Source of the DNA: Saprospiraceae bacterium
Lineage (GTDB): Bacteria; Bacteroidota; Bacteroidia; Chitinophagales; Saprospiraceae
Direction of reading: 5' to 3'
DNA length: 64,000 bases
NCBI GenBank assembly: GCA_028280415.1
Contig: JANQLV010000076.1
Location: forward strand, 1-64,000
The notes under the pieces are model-generated. The model saw nothing but the letters and a program-made list of their open reading frames with translations, was not told where the DNA came from and did not search any database. Numbering within the stretch: position 1 is the stretch's first letter; the number at the start of each line of letters is the position of its first letter. Both the position numbers and the translations under genes were made by a program. Shown here piece after piece: positions 20,697 to 29,966 of the stretch.

Positions 20697-20903
20697 TCAA
20701 TCTTTCGAACTACGATAAACATGCCCGTCACGATCAATTTGGTTGTCTAATTGGAGTTTAATTTTCTGATCACAGGCAGGACATTCTGTGATTACTTCTT
20801 CAGGTGGTGTGCCTTCTACCACTTCAAAGGATTTGAACAAGGACAACTTCTTTTCACAAGGGCAATCAAAAGGAACAATCTGGGTTTTAATTTTTTTAGC
20901 CAT
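20697..20903 (-). CDS. Small zinc-ribbon-like protein
   Basis: This 68-residue protein has Cys pairs CPC and CPAC about 30 residues apart that could bind one zinc. It has no membrane segment or other domain. It lies 87 bp upstream of the CHAT gene on the same strand and may share its transcript. No family recognised. Confidence 0.6.
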   Translation of the reverse strand: MAKKIKTQIVPFDCPCEKKLSLFKSFEVVEGTPPEEVITECPACDQKIKLQLDNQIDRDGHVYRSSKD

Positions 20904-21222
20904 AATACTGGTTTGAATTAATTTACAGGTATCAAGATAAATTTTAGGAAGACATCAAAATTGGTTCAAGGTCTTGTTTCTAAAGAAAGCTAAATTCAGC
21001 TTGTATTCCTCCGTCAACGAAAATATATAAAAATTTTCTGGCATTGATATTGGCTCGGCTATTATTTGTTTGAATGCCCAACTAGTAATGTTTATTTTGA
21101 ACTTTGTCGTTTATTTATTTCTCATCAGATTGTTTGGTTCTAATCAGTCCAATGATGCAAAATACCCTGATTGCTAAATAACTAGTTTAAATGGCTAAAA
21201 TCTTAAAAAACATTTCACACAC

Positions 21223-21253
21223 TTGACAATAATTAATAAATATGTTAATTTTG
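21223..21253 (+). promoter_or_regulatory. Bacteroidota-type promoter for the DUF4160 operon
   Basis: TTG at 21223-21225 (within TTGACA) and a TAATTTTG box at 21246-21253 match the Bacteroidota sigma-70 pattern TTG / TAnnTTTG with 20 bases between. The first gene starts 37 bp downstream. The rest of 20904-21222 shows no gene. Confidence 0.65.
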
Positions 21254-21289
21254 TAAAAATTATTGCAGTAGGATTTAATAATATGGTCA

Positions 21290-21523
21290 ATGAGAGTACT
21301 AGAAATTGACGGATACCGGGTCTATATCTACCCAAATGATTGCCAACAACACCATTTGGCTCATTGCCATGTTCGGCGCAAAAACGAAGAAGATACAGTT
21401 GTTAGTCTCCCAGAGCTAAAGGTGATTGTTGGACATGGAATTAATCGAAAGATTCGTCAATTCCTTATGGATCACCTTGATTATTTATGCAATAAATGGG
21501 AAGAATTAAATCCCGATTGTTAA
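21290..21523 (+). CDS. DUF4160 family protein
   Basis: This 77-residue protein matches DUF4160: an N-terminal strand pair (VLEIDGYRVYIYPND), the His-rich HHLAHCHVR segment, and a helical C-terminus ending HLDYLCNKWEEL. DUF4160 genes are usually paired with a DUF2442 gene and are often described as toxin-antitoxin-like. The next gene starts 21 bp downstream and begins with a DUF2442-like domain, which supports this. The biochemical activity is unknown. Confidence 0.85.
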   Translation: MRVLEIDGYRVYIYPNDCQQHHLAHCHVRRKNEEDTVVSLPELKVIVGHGINRKIRQFLMDHLDYLCNKWEELNPDC

Positions 21524-21544
21524 CATAGATTAAATTTCTATCTT

Positions 21545-23053
21545 ATGAAACCTTGGGAAAATATCTCCTTTCAAAAGATCAAACAAGCTAGCGTTGATGG
21601 CGGTTTTATGCAGGTTCTTTTTGAAAATGGAGATGATATAAAAATAAAAAAGGACAGCTTTTATCCTCAGCGACAAGACTTGGACTGGGATGAAATTTAT
21701 TTTAATTCATTTGAAGTAGTTATACCTACATTTGAAGATGATGAAGTATATATTCCTTGGGATAAAATCAGAGTTATCTCAGATGTAGAGTTTAGTAATT
21801 TCATGGCTTCTAAGGCAGAGGAACAGGCTATTTCTGTAGGGAGAAAACTCAAAGCATTGAGGACATCGAGAGGTATAATGAGTAAAGAATTAGCCGAACG
21901 ATCTGGACTTACTCCACAGACCATTACTAGAATTGAAAAGGGAAAACAAGACGTTAATTTTAAAACATTGCAGAAGATTTTGGCAGCAATGGGATATACA
22001 CTTAATGACCTCGCCCAATTATCTTTAGATGAAAACTCCAAAACATTTAGAAAACTTGTTCAAAAATTAAACGGGGCTGGACTTTCCAGAAGTTTAATCA
22101 TAGACAGATTGATTCCAAATGAACTCCTGTTGAAACTAAGTGATATTCAACGTGAAAACCCTCCATTGTTACTTGATGAGATTGCTCTCTCCATTGCGAA
22201 GATTTTTAATTGGTCAATTGAATCAATCTGGTCAGATTCACCCTTATCTGTAGATAAAACCTCATTTCAAAATGCGATTTACAAACTACCGTCAAAAGCG
22301 AATATAGCACAAGTCATTGCTTATTCTCATTATGCCAAATCTATCGCTCAATTAATTTTAAAATCAACTTCTCAATTAGCAAGGAGGGAATATCCAAAGA
22401 ATGTTGAAGAAATTGAAAACCAATATAAAAACAAGTATAAATCATTATCACTCGAAAATCTATTAGAATACGTTTGGAGTTTGGGTATTCGAATAATCCC
22501 ACTATCTGATACTGGTGTTTTTCATGGAGCTTCATGGAATATAAATGGGATACATGTAATTATTGTTAAACAACGAACAGATTCACACGCCAGATGGATA
22601 TTCGATTTATTGCATGAACTATATCATGTATTTGCCCATTTGGAAGAAGAGGATTCCAATATTTTAGAGTTTGAGGAAATTTCCCCTTTCTCCAATCAAG
22701 ATGATAAAGAAGTTGAAGCTAATACATTTGCTAATCACTTTATTTTTAAAGGAAGGGAAGAAGATTATGCTCAGATGTGTGTTGAAGCAGCAGCAGGTAA
22801 AGTTGAAAATTTAAAGAATGCGGTATTAAAAGTTGCCCAAAGAGAAAATATTGAGAAAAGCTTTCTGGCTAATTACTTGGCTTTTCGTTTGCAAAAACAA
22901 GGTGAGAATTGGTGGGGTACTGCGAACAATTTACAAGTAAACCAACCCGATCCTTTTGAAATTATTTGCAATCATCTTCATAAACATTTGAATAAGAATG
23001 TTCTATCTAAATTTGAATCTTCGATTTTAGATAGAGCTTTAGTTAAAATTTAG
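21545..23053 (+). CDS. DUF2442-XRE-ImmA/IrrE fusion regulator/protease
   Basis: Three domains are joined in 502 residues. Residues 1-90 look like DUF2442. Residues about 97-155 are an XRE helix-turn-helix (LTPQTITRIEKGKQDV). The C-terminal half is an ImmA/IrrE-type metallopeptidase with zinc motif HELYH near residue 357 and a downstream acidic segment (VEANTFANHF). ImmA/IrrE proteins cut repressors in response to stress or mobile-element signals. The fusion of a DUF2442 partner, a DNA-binding domain and the protease suggests a self-contained regulator of the DUF4160 operon. The next gene follows after 4 bp. Confidence 0.85.
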   Translation: MKPWENISFQKIKQASVDGGFMQVLFENGDDIKIKKDSFYPQRQDLDWDEIYFNSFEVVIPTFEDDEVYIPWDKIRVISDVEFSNFMASKAEEQAISVGRKLKALRTSRGIMSKELAERSGLTPQTITRIEKGKQDVNFKTLQKILAAMGYTLNDLAQLSLDENSKTFRKLVQKLNGAGLSRSLIIDRLIPNELLLKLSDIQRENPPLLLDEIALSIAKIFNWSIESIWSDSPLSVDKTSFQNAIYKLPSKANIAQVIAYSHYAKSIAQLILKSTSQLARREYPKNVEEIENQYKNKYKSLSLENLLEYVWSLGIRIIPLSDTGVFHGASWNINGIHVIIVKQRTDSHARWIFDLLHELYHVFAHLEEEDSNILEFEEISPFSNQDDKEVEANTFANHFIFKGREEDYAQMCVEAAAGKVENLKNAVLKVAQRENIEKSFLANYLAFRLQKQGENWWGTANNLQVNQPDPFEIICNHLHKHLNKNVLSKFESSILDRALVKI

Positions 23054-23057
23054 TCTT

Positions 23058-23675
23058 ATGCCATTTGAAAGAATTTCAATCCCCAAAGCAGGGGCAAAGG
23101 TAAAACCACTAGATGTAAAGTGTACATCTACAAGTTGTGGCGATAATCTCCATTGTTTCAAGGCTACAAAGAAATTAATCGCGCAAGGTAATGATGGTCA
23201 ATGTAGAGATTGTGGTACTGAGATAGTAGATTGGGAGCGTATCCGAAAACGTGACCTTTCTGATTCAGACTATACATTCCAAATGCTAAACCACGAATTA
23301 ATTCGAAACGTTTTCTGTCTTTCAGAGTTGAGTGAACGAACCATTAGGTACGGTTTAAGAAAAGGAAGGCACGAATTACGAGAAACGGCAAGGAAAGTAT
23401 TGTTAAGTAAAGTAGGTGGTGAAAACAACTACAGAGAAGGGTATCAAACCCCTAAAACGGGTAACAATATTATTCACTATGCTCAACACGCAACAGCTAG
23501 TTGTTGTCGAAAATGTATGGAATATTGGCATGGGATACCAATGGGAACAAAACTGGAAGAGGCCGACTTAAATTACTGTATTGAGCTTATTATGACTTAT
23601 ATTGAGGAAAGATTAAAAGATAGAAACCTCCTTGATGAAAGACAGAAATTACCTCGGATCAAAAAAAGTGGTTAA
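23058..23675 (+). CDS. DUF4186-like protein with N-terminal zinc ribbon
   Basis: The C-terminal part (residues 142-161, AQHATASCCRKCMEYWHGIP) carries the conserved block I associate with DUF4186, whose function is unknown. The N-terminal 60 residues add a probable zinc ribbon with C22, C27, C33, C49 and C52. The gene is third in the operon with DUF4160 and DUF2442-XRE-ImmA and converges on the kinase gene (10-bp gap). DUF4186 assignment is from memory of the motif. A nucleic-acid-related role is plausible because of the zinc ribbon, but is not shown. Confidence 0.75.
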   Translation: MPFERISIPKAGAKVKPLDVKCTSTSCGDNLHCFKATKKLIAQGNDGQCRDCGTEIVDWERIRKRDLSDSDYTFQMLNHELIRNVFCLSELSERTIRYGLRKGRHELRETARKVLLSKVGGENNYREGYQTPKTGNNIIHYAQHATASCCRKCMEYWHGIPMGTKLEEADLNYCIELIMTYIEERLKDRNLLDERQKLPRIKKSG

Positions 23676-23684
23676 GCAACTGAA

Positions 23685-24245
23685 TTAATATGAAGTTGTC
23701 AAAAACTGTGTAATCGCTTTGATGTTTTCGTCAAAATCCTCACTAGAAACGGTTAGATTAGAGAAACTTTGCATTTCCCTAATTTCACTTTCTACAAGAT
23801 GGGAGCATTTTTCTTCAAAGTAGGAACGAGTTTGAAATGAATCCTCTAGTTTTTCTCTTGAAAGGTATCTTGAATATCTTGTTTCAAAATCGTAATCAAG
23901 AAAAATTATCATAACTTCTTGTGCGATTTCACGAATTGAATTTAAGATTGATAAATGCCTAACTCCTTCAAATATCACAGAGGGGGAATCTACATCGCCT
24001 GTTGAATAACTAGTAGCATTTTTTAAAAAACGGATTGGGTTTTCAGCAACTAGTTGCGCACCTAAGTTTTGTTTGTTTTCTCTTGTCGGCGGGATATTTT
24101 TAATTTCACAAAGATAATTTACATATGCACCAAAAGAAATTATCGTATATCCTAATTGCCGACTAATTTCTTTTGCGACGGAACTTTTACCTGAGCAAAT
24201 TTCCCCAATTATTACAATGGCATTAAGAATATATTTTTTATTCAT
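23685..24245 (-). CDS. P-loop kinase of the nucleoside/nucleotide kinase type
   Basis: This 186-residue protein has Walker A GEICSGKSS at residues 14-22 near the N-terminus, an FEGVRH segment where adenylate-kinase-like enzymes bind the phosphate acceptor, and a lid-like RYSRYLSREKLED stretch. The size and motif order fit a small-molecule kinase such as dephospho-CoA or nucleoside monophosphate kinases; the substrate cannot be read from the sequence. It is the last gene of a four-gene minus-strand unit (radical SAM, methyltransferase, ASCH, kinase), only 1 bp after the ASCH gene, which suggests it acts on a nucleotide in the same pathway. Confidence 0.75.
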   Translation of the reverse strand: MNKKYILNAIVIIGEICSGKSSVAKEISRQLGYTIISFGAYVNYLCEIKNIPPTRENKQNLGAQLVAENPIRFLKNATSYSTGDVDSPSVIFEGVRHLSILNSIREIAQEVMIIFLDYDFETRYSRYLSREKLEDSFQTRSYFEEKCSHLVESEIREMQSFSNLTVSSEDFDENIKAITQFLTTSY

Positions 24246-24246
24246 T

Positions 24247-24774
24247 TCAATCGAACAAAGCTAATTTTTTAGATACTGTATTAGTCAGATTAACCCATCC
24301 TCTTCTATCTTTCTTTTCTATAGAAAAAGGCGAGAGTCTTTTCAACCTAGCTACAGTAAACAATGTTGCGTAATTTGCATTCGAGCGGGTTTCCCAGAAA
24401 TCAGGATCAATATACGAACATATTCCCTCACTATACTTTTCCTTTAATTCGTCAAACGTTAATTCATTCATTGGCCCAGAGAAGATAACTCTACCAACCT
24501 GTAGTATTCCCTTTATATCACCTCCAGTCTTTTTTAATACAACAATGTCTCCTGCCTTCACGGCTCCATGTGGGCTTATATTGTTTTTTGAAAATCTAGA
24601 TTCAATCGTCTTTTGCCCGTTAAACAGGAAAGATAAAAATGGTTCATTAAATATGGCTAAATGAATTCTGATGTTTAATCTAGGGGATTCCAATTTTTCA
24701 TAAATGTCAGAAAATTCAGTGTCTGCAATTAATTCATTTTTCAATCTTTCAATTATTATTTCGCTCCATTTCAT
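24247..24774 (-). CDS. ASCH-domain protein
   Basis: In 175 residues, the segment from about 38 to 150 has the ASCH/PUA-like pattern: NEPFLSFLFNGQKTIESRF (residues 43-61, with the G-x-K-T-x-E-x-R signature) followed by VKAGDIVVLKKTGG and a beta-rich core. ASCH proteins bind RNA, and some are amidohydrolases on modified cytidines. The gene overlaps the end of the upstream methyltransferase gene by 26 bp, a sign of tight coupling. Confidence 0.8.
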   Translation of the reverse strand: MKWSEIIIERLKNELIADTEFSDIYEKLESPRLNIRIHLAIFNEPFLSFLFNGQKTIESRFSKNNISPHGAVKAGDIVVLKKTGGDIKGILQVGRVIFSGPMNELTFDELKEKYSEGICSYIDPDFWETRSNANYATLFTVARLKRLSPFSIEKKDRRGWVNLTNTVSKKLALFD

Positions 24775-26023
24775 AATATAACCATTTGAGGTATGTAGAG
24801 TGTTCTTGTTTTTCTAAATCTATTACTGACCTTATAAAGTCATAAATATAAGTTTGTTTGGGAAAAGACTTTCTATCAGTTAATATTTCTTTAAGAATAT
24901 GATAGAATTTTTTAGGGTCTGAAACGTTGAATACCCTATTTCCTGAAGTCCAAACGTTTACTCCTCTTCTTCTAGCATCGCGCCTACTTACAGAGTTCAA
25001 AATATCTTTTGGTACAATATGCGAGATTTCAACATCTTTTTCAGCAACCTCTGGAACTTGCTGATCCATAGCGATTCTTATTCTAACGCCTTCAAATTCT
25101 ACTTCTTTCCATTCATTATGACTTTCATTTTTTGTAAACTTAGGTTTTCTCGTGTTTTGCTCCATAATCTTTCTAAAAATTAACTGATCTCCTTTTCTCC
25201 AGAAAGGAGATAAATCAGTAATTCCAGCAGCTCTGAAAGCATTGAATTCAAAAAAAGGCATGACGTACTCCAATGCTTGTGGTTTTAACGTTTCAATACA
25301 CATTCCATTTTTATGACCAAATGTGAACCAGTCAATCCTTTCGTCAGGTATACTTGGTCTTGTAAACAAAGAAGGGATACTGATATGAACCAATCCTCCT
25401 ACGTGTAAAAACTTGTTAGCAAACCAAAAGAAACTCTTAAATGATTCGCTGTACCAAGGTGGATCCATAAATACTGAATAATAATTATTTTCAGTTGGTA
25501 ATTGTGCAATATTAATATCAGTTTCAATAACTTTAAACCTTTCATTTTCAAATCGGGACAGCGCCTCAACAATAGGTTTGTTTTTTTCAAACAACACAAC
25601 CTTAATTCCAATATCCCTATGATATAAACGAGCAAACAAGGTAGGCATGCCTAATATCAAAATAGGTTTTTCATCTAGTTTTTCATCCTCTATAAAATCA
25701 CAAATATCATCAAGTGTTTTCATGGAATTTCGCCATTCATAATCTAAAGGATGAGGTTTTTTCAAAAAGCTAAAATGTCCCATGTATTTTTGAAAATAGA
25801 AGTCTTGATGAGGAATATTTATTTGAAACTCTTCTTTTATATTATGCTGTACTAAATATTGTCCTTCTACCAACAGCAAAGCTTTTTTTCTAACCATCTT
25901 ATCAAGAGTACTCTTTAATTCATTCAAATCGTAACCAAATATATTAGATGAGAGATATTTGAACGAACGTGGTATAATACAAAGCCTAGCGATTTCTACT
26001 TCAACAGGAATTTTCATAAACAT
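24749..26023 (-). CDS. DPPW-motif SAM-dependent methyltransferase-like protein
   Basis: This 424-residue protein has a Rossmann-type methyltransferase core from about residue 115: motif I-like ILGMPT (123-128), acidic VVLFE (142-146), and motif IV DPPW at 187-190, the catalytic signature shared by N6-adenine and related amino-methyltransferases. The first 110 residues look like a winged-helix or partner-binding region. The C-terminal 130 residues, rich in Arg and Lys (SRRDARRRGVNVW), could bind nucleic acid. It starts 3 bp after the radical SAM gene. Substrate unknown; it could also be an aminopropyl-transferase-like enzyme, since DPP motifs occur there. Confidence 0.7.
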   Translation of the reverse strand: MFMKIPVEVEIARLCIIPRSFKYLSSNIFGYDLNELKSTLDKMVRKKALLLVEGQYLVQHNIKEEFQINIPHQDFYFQKYMGHFSFLKKPHPLDYEWRNSMKTLDDICDFIEDEKLDEKPILILGMPTLFARLYHRDIGIKVVLFEKNKPIVEALSRFENERFKVIETDINIAQLPTENNYYSVFMDPPWYSESFKSFFWFANKFLHVGGLVHISIPSLFTRPSIPDERIDWFTFGHKNGMCIETLKPQALEYVMPFFEFNAFRAAGITDLSPFWRKGDQLIFRKIMEQNTRKPKFTKNESHNEWKEVEFEGVRIRIAMDQQVPEVAEKDVEISHIVPKDILNSVSRRDARRRGVNVWTSGNRVFNVSDPKKFYHILKEILTDRKSFPKQTYIYDFIRSVIDLEKQEHSTYLKWLYYEMERNNN

Positions 26024-26026
26024 TCA

Positions 26027-27025
26027 TTATAAGACAACATCAGTAATTGGGATTTTTAATTCCCCCATAGTAAAACGCCTATTTAGTTCTTCTTCCCACA
26101 CTTGAAATGCAAAATTTTGCCCTTCTAATAAATTGCGATGAATACCTTTCATCCTTGGTGTTACAGGAGAGAATTCATAGACTTTCAGTGGTACAATACG
26201 CAAGGGAAGGTTTTTAGAGATATTCTGTAGTCGATCCATTAATCTTGGAATCACTGATTTGAAATTAGTTTCCCTTTTACAAGTAAGGGTAATGTAAGCA
26301 TATAGATCAACACCAATGTTTAGCAACCTATCAAAAAGTTCGAACTGAAGATCAAATAGTTCTGGAGCTGCTTCAGTGTTTAAGGAAAATGATTCTTGAT
26401 CGACACCTTTAAAACAACAGACTCGACCATACATCTTATAATTCGAAATTAAGTCAATCTGTTCACTTGATAGATATTTCCAAAAATAATCGTTACTCAA
26501 ATTGTCATCTGACCATAAGTAGATTTTTTTATCCATACCTTTGTTGATTAATGCCTCCATCATCCAAGGTATCCACTCTGGTGTTAAATCAGGTTGACCT
26601 CCAGATAAGTCGATCACCAATGGGGGAGTCGGTTGATCGAGATACAATTCAAGCATTTGATCACTGCTTAAGAAGTCCGAAAACTTAGGATTCCCAGATA
26701 GCAATTTGAAATCAACAAAACAATACCAACATCGCCAATTACATACTGCATTCTGAAATACTTGCGCCTTTATTTCTGATTTTGGATCAATTCCTAAAGC
26801 TTTTGCAGCAGGTAATATCGGTAGCGGATTAATAATGTTCCAATCCGAATTGGTATCTAATCTAAAATGTCTTATTCGTCCAAATCCTGAACAATTTGCT
26901 GGCTCCGATAAGTCGCTTTCCTGTAGTGACCCAGAATAGTTGGTGATAAGTATAGTTTTATCTACCAGATTTATACCTTTTGCTCGTAAATGAGCGGAAA
27001 GCTTTTCAGTATCAATGTGACTCAT
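26027..27025 (-). CDS. Radical SAM enzyme
   Basis: In 332 residues, CNWRCWYC (C95, C99, C102) is the CX3CX2C motif that holds the 4Fe-4S cluster. SGGQPDL at 141-147 stands in for the usual GGEP SAM-binding motif. The N-terminus has a 90-residue extension before the cluster, unlike viperin or QueE. It is the first gene of the four-gene cassette, so its product is probably modified further by the methyltransferase and kinase. The reaction is not known. Downstream genes follow at 3 bp or overlap. Confidence 0.85.
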   Translation of the reverse strand: MSHIDTEKLSAHLRAKGINLVDKTILITNYSGSLQESDLSEPANCSGFGRIRHFRLDTNSDWNIINPLPILPAAKALGIDPKSEIKAQVFQNAVCNWRCWYCFVDFKLLSGNPKFSDFLSSDQMLELYLDQPTPPLVIDLSGGQPDLTPEWIPWMMEALINKGMDKKIYLWSDDNLSNDYFWKYLSSEQIDLISNYKMYGRVCCFKGVDQESFSLNTEAAPELFDLQFELFDRLLNIGVDLYAYITLTCKRETNFKSVIPRLMDRLQNISKNLPLRIVPLKVYEFSPVTPRMKGIHRNLLEGQNFAFQVWEEELNRRFTMGELKIPITDVVL

Positions 27026-27169
27026 GATTTAAATAATGCTATTAAGTACAATTACGTCAAAATAAATATTTAGTTCAACATTAATTACACTATAGATGAT
27101 AAATTCATGAATTGAATATTCTTTTATAATTTTCGGTTATGTGAATTAGTTACTTTTTAGGGAAAGTAG

Positions 27170-28033
27170 CTAATACAAACTACTCTTTTGGCCTTTCAAA
27201 TCTTGCCATTCATTAAAAAAGCCCTTTATTGGTAGCTCCTCTAGACTTTTCAGTAAAAAATAGTTAGGTATTTTGGAGAAATACGAACTTTCCTTAAGCC
27301 TTTTAATGACGGCCTTTTTGTTGCCTTCTTCTTCAAAAAGTACTACTACACGATGCGCCTTTTGCAGTCAAAATTTGATACTAGGCGAACCCAAGCCAAT
27401 AGCCTGTCCATGTTTTTTAAGCTGCTGCACTACTCTCTTGGTGGATTCTCCGTTATACATTTCAAACAAATATAGTTCTTTGCCTTGTACAGTAGGTGTT
27501 CCTTCCAATTGAAAAATTCCATCTGGTATAAAAAAGTCTGTGTCAACCAAAGGAATCTTGGTCAAAGATTCAAGATTTTTGTCGCTTCTATTATTTCCCT
27601 GCTTGTCAAAGTCTCTGTAAAAGAAGGTGACGGTCATACCGTTACTTAAAGCCCGTTTATCGAGTAGAATTTGAAAAAGGATAGTGTATTTACGATGTCG
27701 ATAGAGGCCGAACTTGGCTTTTGCTGATGGCAAATAGAGAATGTCACGCTCCTCTATGTTAAACTCCTCTTTTACCCAGATTTCACCATGCTTGGTTAGA
27801 AAGTAAAAATTCTCGGTTCCTCCTCTATTAGGGTCATTGGGAAAGCGCCTGACCCCGACCAGCGGCTTGTGTTGAGATCGTAAGTCTTTGGCCTTTTTTC
27901 TGATATAGGAGACATCAGAAGCGATACCCAACAGCACCATAAGCGAAGGAGTTAAAAATTTATATCATGCTAAAGCAAGCAGGATTTTGTCCCTTACAAA
28001 TGCGCCTTTCCGAATCAAATCTAGTCTATTCAT
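27170..28033 (-). CDS. Replication-relaxation-like protein written with TGA as a sense codon
   Basis: Read with TGA as an amino acid, the frame runs from ATG 28033 to TAG 27170-27172 and gives 287 residues, almost the same as the standard-code homologue at 37908-38768 (286). The two in-frame TGA codons are at 27965-27967 (LALAxYKFLT, homologue LALAQYKFLT) and 27368-27370 (SPSIKFxLQK, homologue SPSEKYKFER). Similarity runs across both TGAs and to the end (GFFNEWQD against PFFHNWKL), so this is one gene. Under the standard code it falls into pieces. The family assignment (MobC/replication-relaxation type) rests on the homologue's layout and its place next to a TraG-like gene. Confidence 0.85.
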
Positions 28034-28044
28034 GTAAGCAGTAA

Positions 28045-29580
28045 TTAGTGACTAAACTTTGGGGTAATAACAGTTTCCTCCCCTTGCATCTTTGAAGGGA
28101 TTGCAATTCTTGGACTGGTTGGAGGGAATTCTTTTTTTACTTTCACATATTGCCTCGACTCCTCTACCAAATACTTAAATAACTTCTTCAATCTTCTTTG
28201 GGAGAGATAGAAAAATCATTTTCTACCAAGCATGAAATTGGGAGAATTCAAGAGCGAAACCTTTTTGTTTTTCCTGAATTTGTTATGTAAGTAAAATTGA
28301 TGTTCTTTTAATTTGTGGAATTCGTTGGGAGAAATCCCCATTTCTTTAGCCATAGTATTTATTGTTTTGTAGCCACTTTGGCCTGCGATTTTCAAGGCCG
28401 TATTTCAAAGAATACTATCCCTCATTTTTGCATCCATTTTCTGTCCAATTAGTTGATGGGAAAGTGTAGCATGTAAACCATATTTTCTACTCTCTGCCAG
28501 AATATCTTCAAAGCTAACCGTTACATAATTTTGAAACTCATCTACGAAAAGAAAAAAAGGTATTCTATATTTTTCTGGTGTATCTTGTCTTTTCAAAACA
28601 ATGCCTTGTATTAAGGCAATGATTAGCTTTCAAAAAACAGCCGATACTTTTTTGCCCATCCTTCCTTTTGCCAAATTGAAAATTATGACTTTGCCACTGT
28701 TTATAACATCCTCTAAATCAATAGTGCTTTTTCCTATTACCAAATTGCTGAACGTATGAGAATTGAGTAGACTTTGCATTTTGAAATAGATACTGTTTTT
28801 GGTGAGTGTAAGCGAACTTTTGTAAAAACCATACTTGAAAAAAGACCTGTCAGATTCTTTCGGGCTTTTTAACCCAAGTTGAACTAAGTCAGCATTATTA
28901 GCATCATCCATAAACCTTTGAAAACCTTCTAACGAATCATCTCCTTTTCTCAGTAGAGTAGCAATACATGGTTTTACGAGAGCATCCATTTGAATGGAAT
29001 AATTTTTATCCTTCAATACCTCTACTAATCCACTCATCAATTCTTGGGAAACAAAGTCAATGCTCCTCTCACTTTTATCCTTGATTTGAAACGGATTTAT
29101 TTTAGGTGTATAAACGTCTTTCCAAAGGTATTTACCAAGTGCCTGTTTACTGGTATCTCTGATATAAGGGTCAACATATACAATTCTATCCATCTGTCTG
29201 TTAAGACAAAGACTCAATACTTCTAATGCCAAATCACCATGAGGGTCAATCAATCAAAGGCTTTTGTTCCAGTTCTTTCCACTGTTTTTTTGGTAATAAT
29301 AAAACTCTGTTTTCATCCGTTCACTTTTTCCACTGCCACTTTGTGCTACAATATATTCATGTCTCTTTTTCGCTTTGAGAGGTACAAGAAATGGATATTT
29401 GAACCAGAAAAAGAGATACCCTTTAAAATAGTTGATCGTATTTTTGATGATATATATTGGTCGGTACAGTAGAAAAAAGAGCCGCTTGAAAAACCAGTAT
29501 TTTTCCAAACATTGCACTCCTCTTTTCAAAAACTGGAAAAAATGTCGCAATACTTTTCTTCAAATCCATTTCAAAATCAT
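28045..29580 (-). CDS. TraG/DUF87-like conjugation ATPase written with TGA as a sense codon
   Basis: The frame from ATG 29580 to TAA 28045-28047 is 512 codons with five TGA (29560, 29254, 28630, 28405, 28216) and no other stop. It has Walker A AQSGSGKSE, then LIDPHGDLA, a middle domain, Walker B FFLFVDEF and HATLSHQLIG. All align with the standard-code homologue at 38765-40483. The TGA at 28630 matches Gly in TFGKFI; those at 29254 and 28405 fall where this family usually has Gly (GLIDPHGD, ILGN). It ends 11 bp before the relaxation-like gene. A further in-frame N-terminus extends to 29819 if one base is restored. In a standard-code host it would give only fragments. Confidence 0.85.
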
Positions 29581-29819
29581 CTTAGATCGGTTGTCAATAT
29601 AAATCTTGTCATTGAGTAAACAACATTTTTTCAGTATGTCAACATTTTGACTCTTTGCTAAAAGATTGTATGGTACTTTTGAGGCAATTCCTTTTGATCT
29701 ACCTTTCTGTGTACCTTTTGGAATACCCACAACAAGGAACTTAATAATGCCTTTGCTAAAATCAATTGATAGCTGTTTTGAAATTGAACACTTTAGTTCA
29801 AAATAACCTTTTTATTCAT
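29581..29819 (-). other. Probable N-terminal part of the TraG-like gene, behind a 1-base frameshift
   Basis: The TraG frame stays open upstream of 29580 to a TAA just before the segment GYFELKCSIS and has no ATG. One base away lies ATG 29819 followed by AAT and a run of five A (29809-29813, minus strand). Adding one A would give MNKKGYFELKCSISKQLSID in the TraG frame. This is either a real frameshift or a homopolymer sequencing error. The segment ends KIYIDNRSKM, running into the ATG at 29580. Confidence 0.55.
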
Positions 29820-29966
29820 TCCTTTTTGATGGCTGAATTTTTGAAAATCTTTGAGTGGCAAAATGAGAGAAATGTAAAGAACTTGCAATATTGATTATTT
29901 TGACTATGATAAGATTACAAATGTCCTTCGGGAACTCCCTCCGTCTTTGGCGGAGGCGAAAAAGAC

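Noticed and set aside
29941..29960. CCTCCG/CGGAGG hairpin near 29938-29956 as a terminator
   Set aside because: The stem is perfect but only 6 bp and there is no clear T run on either strand.
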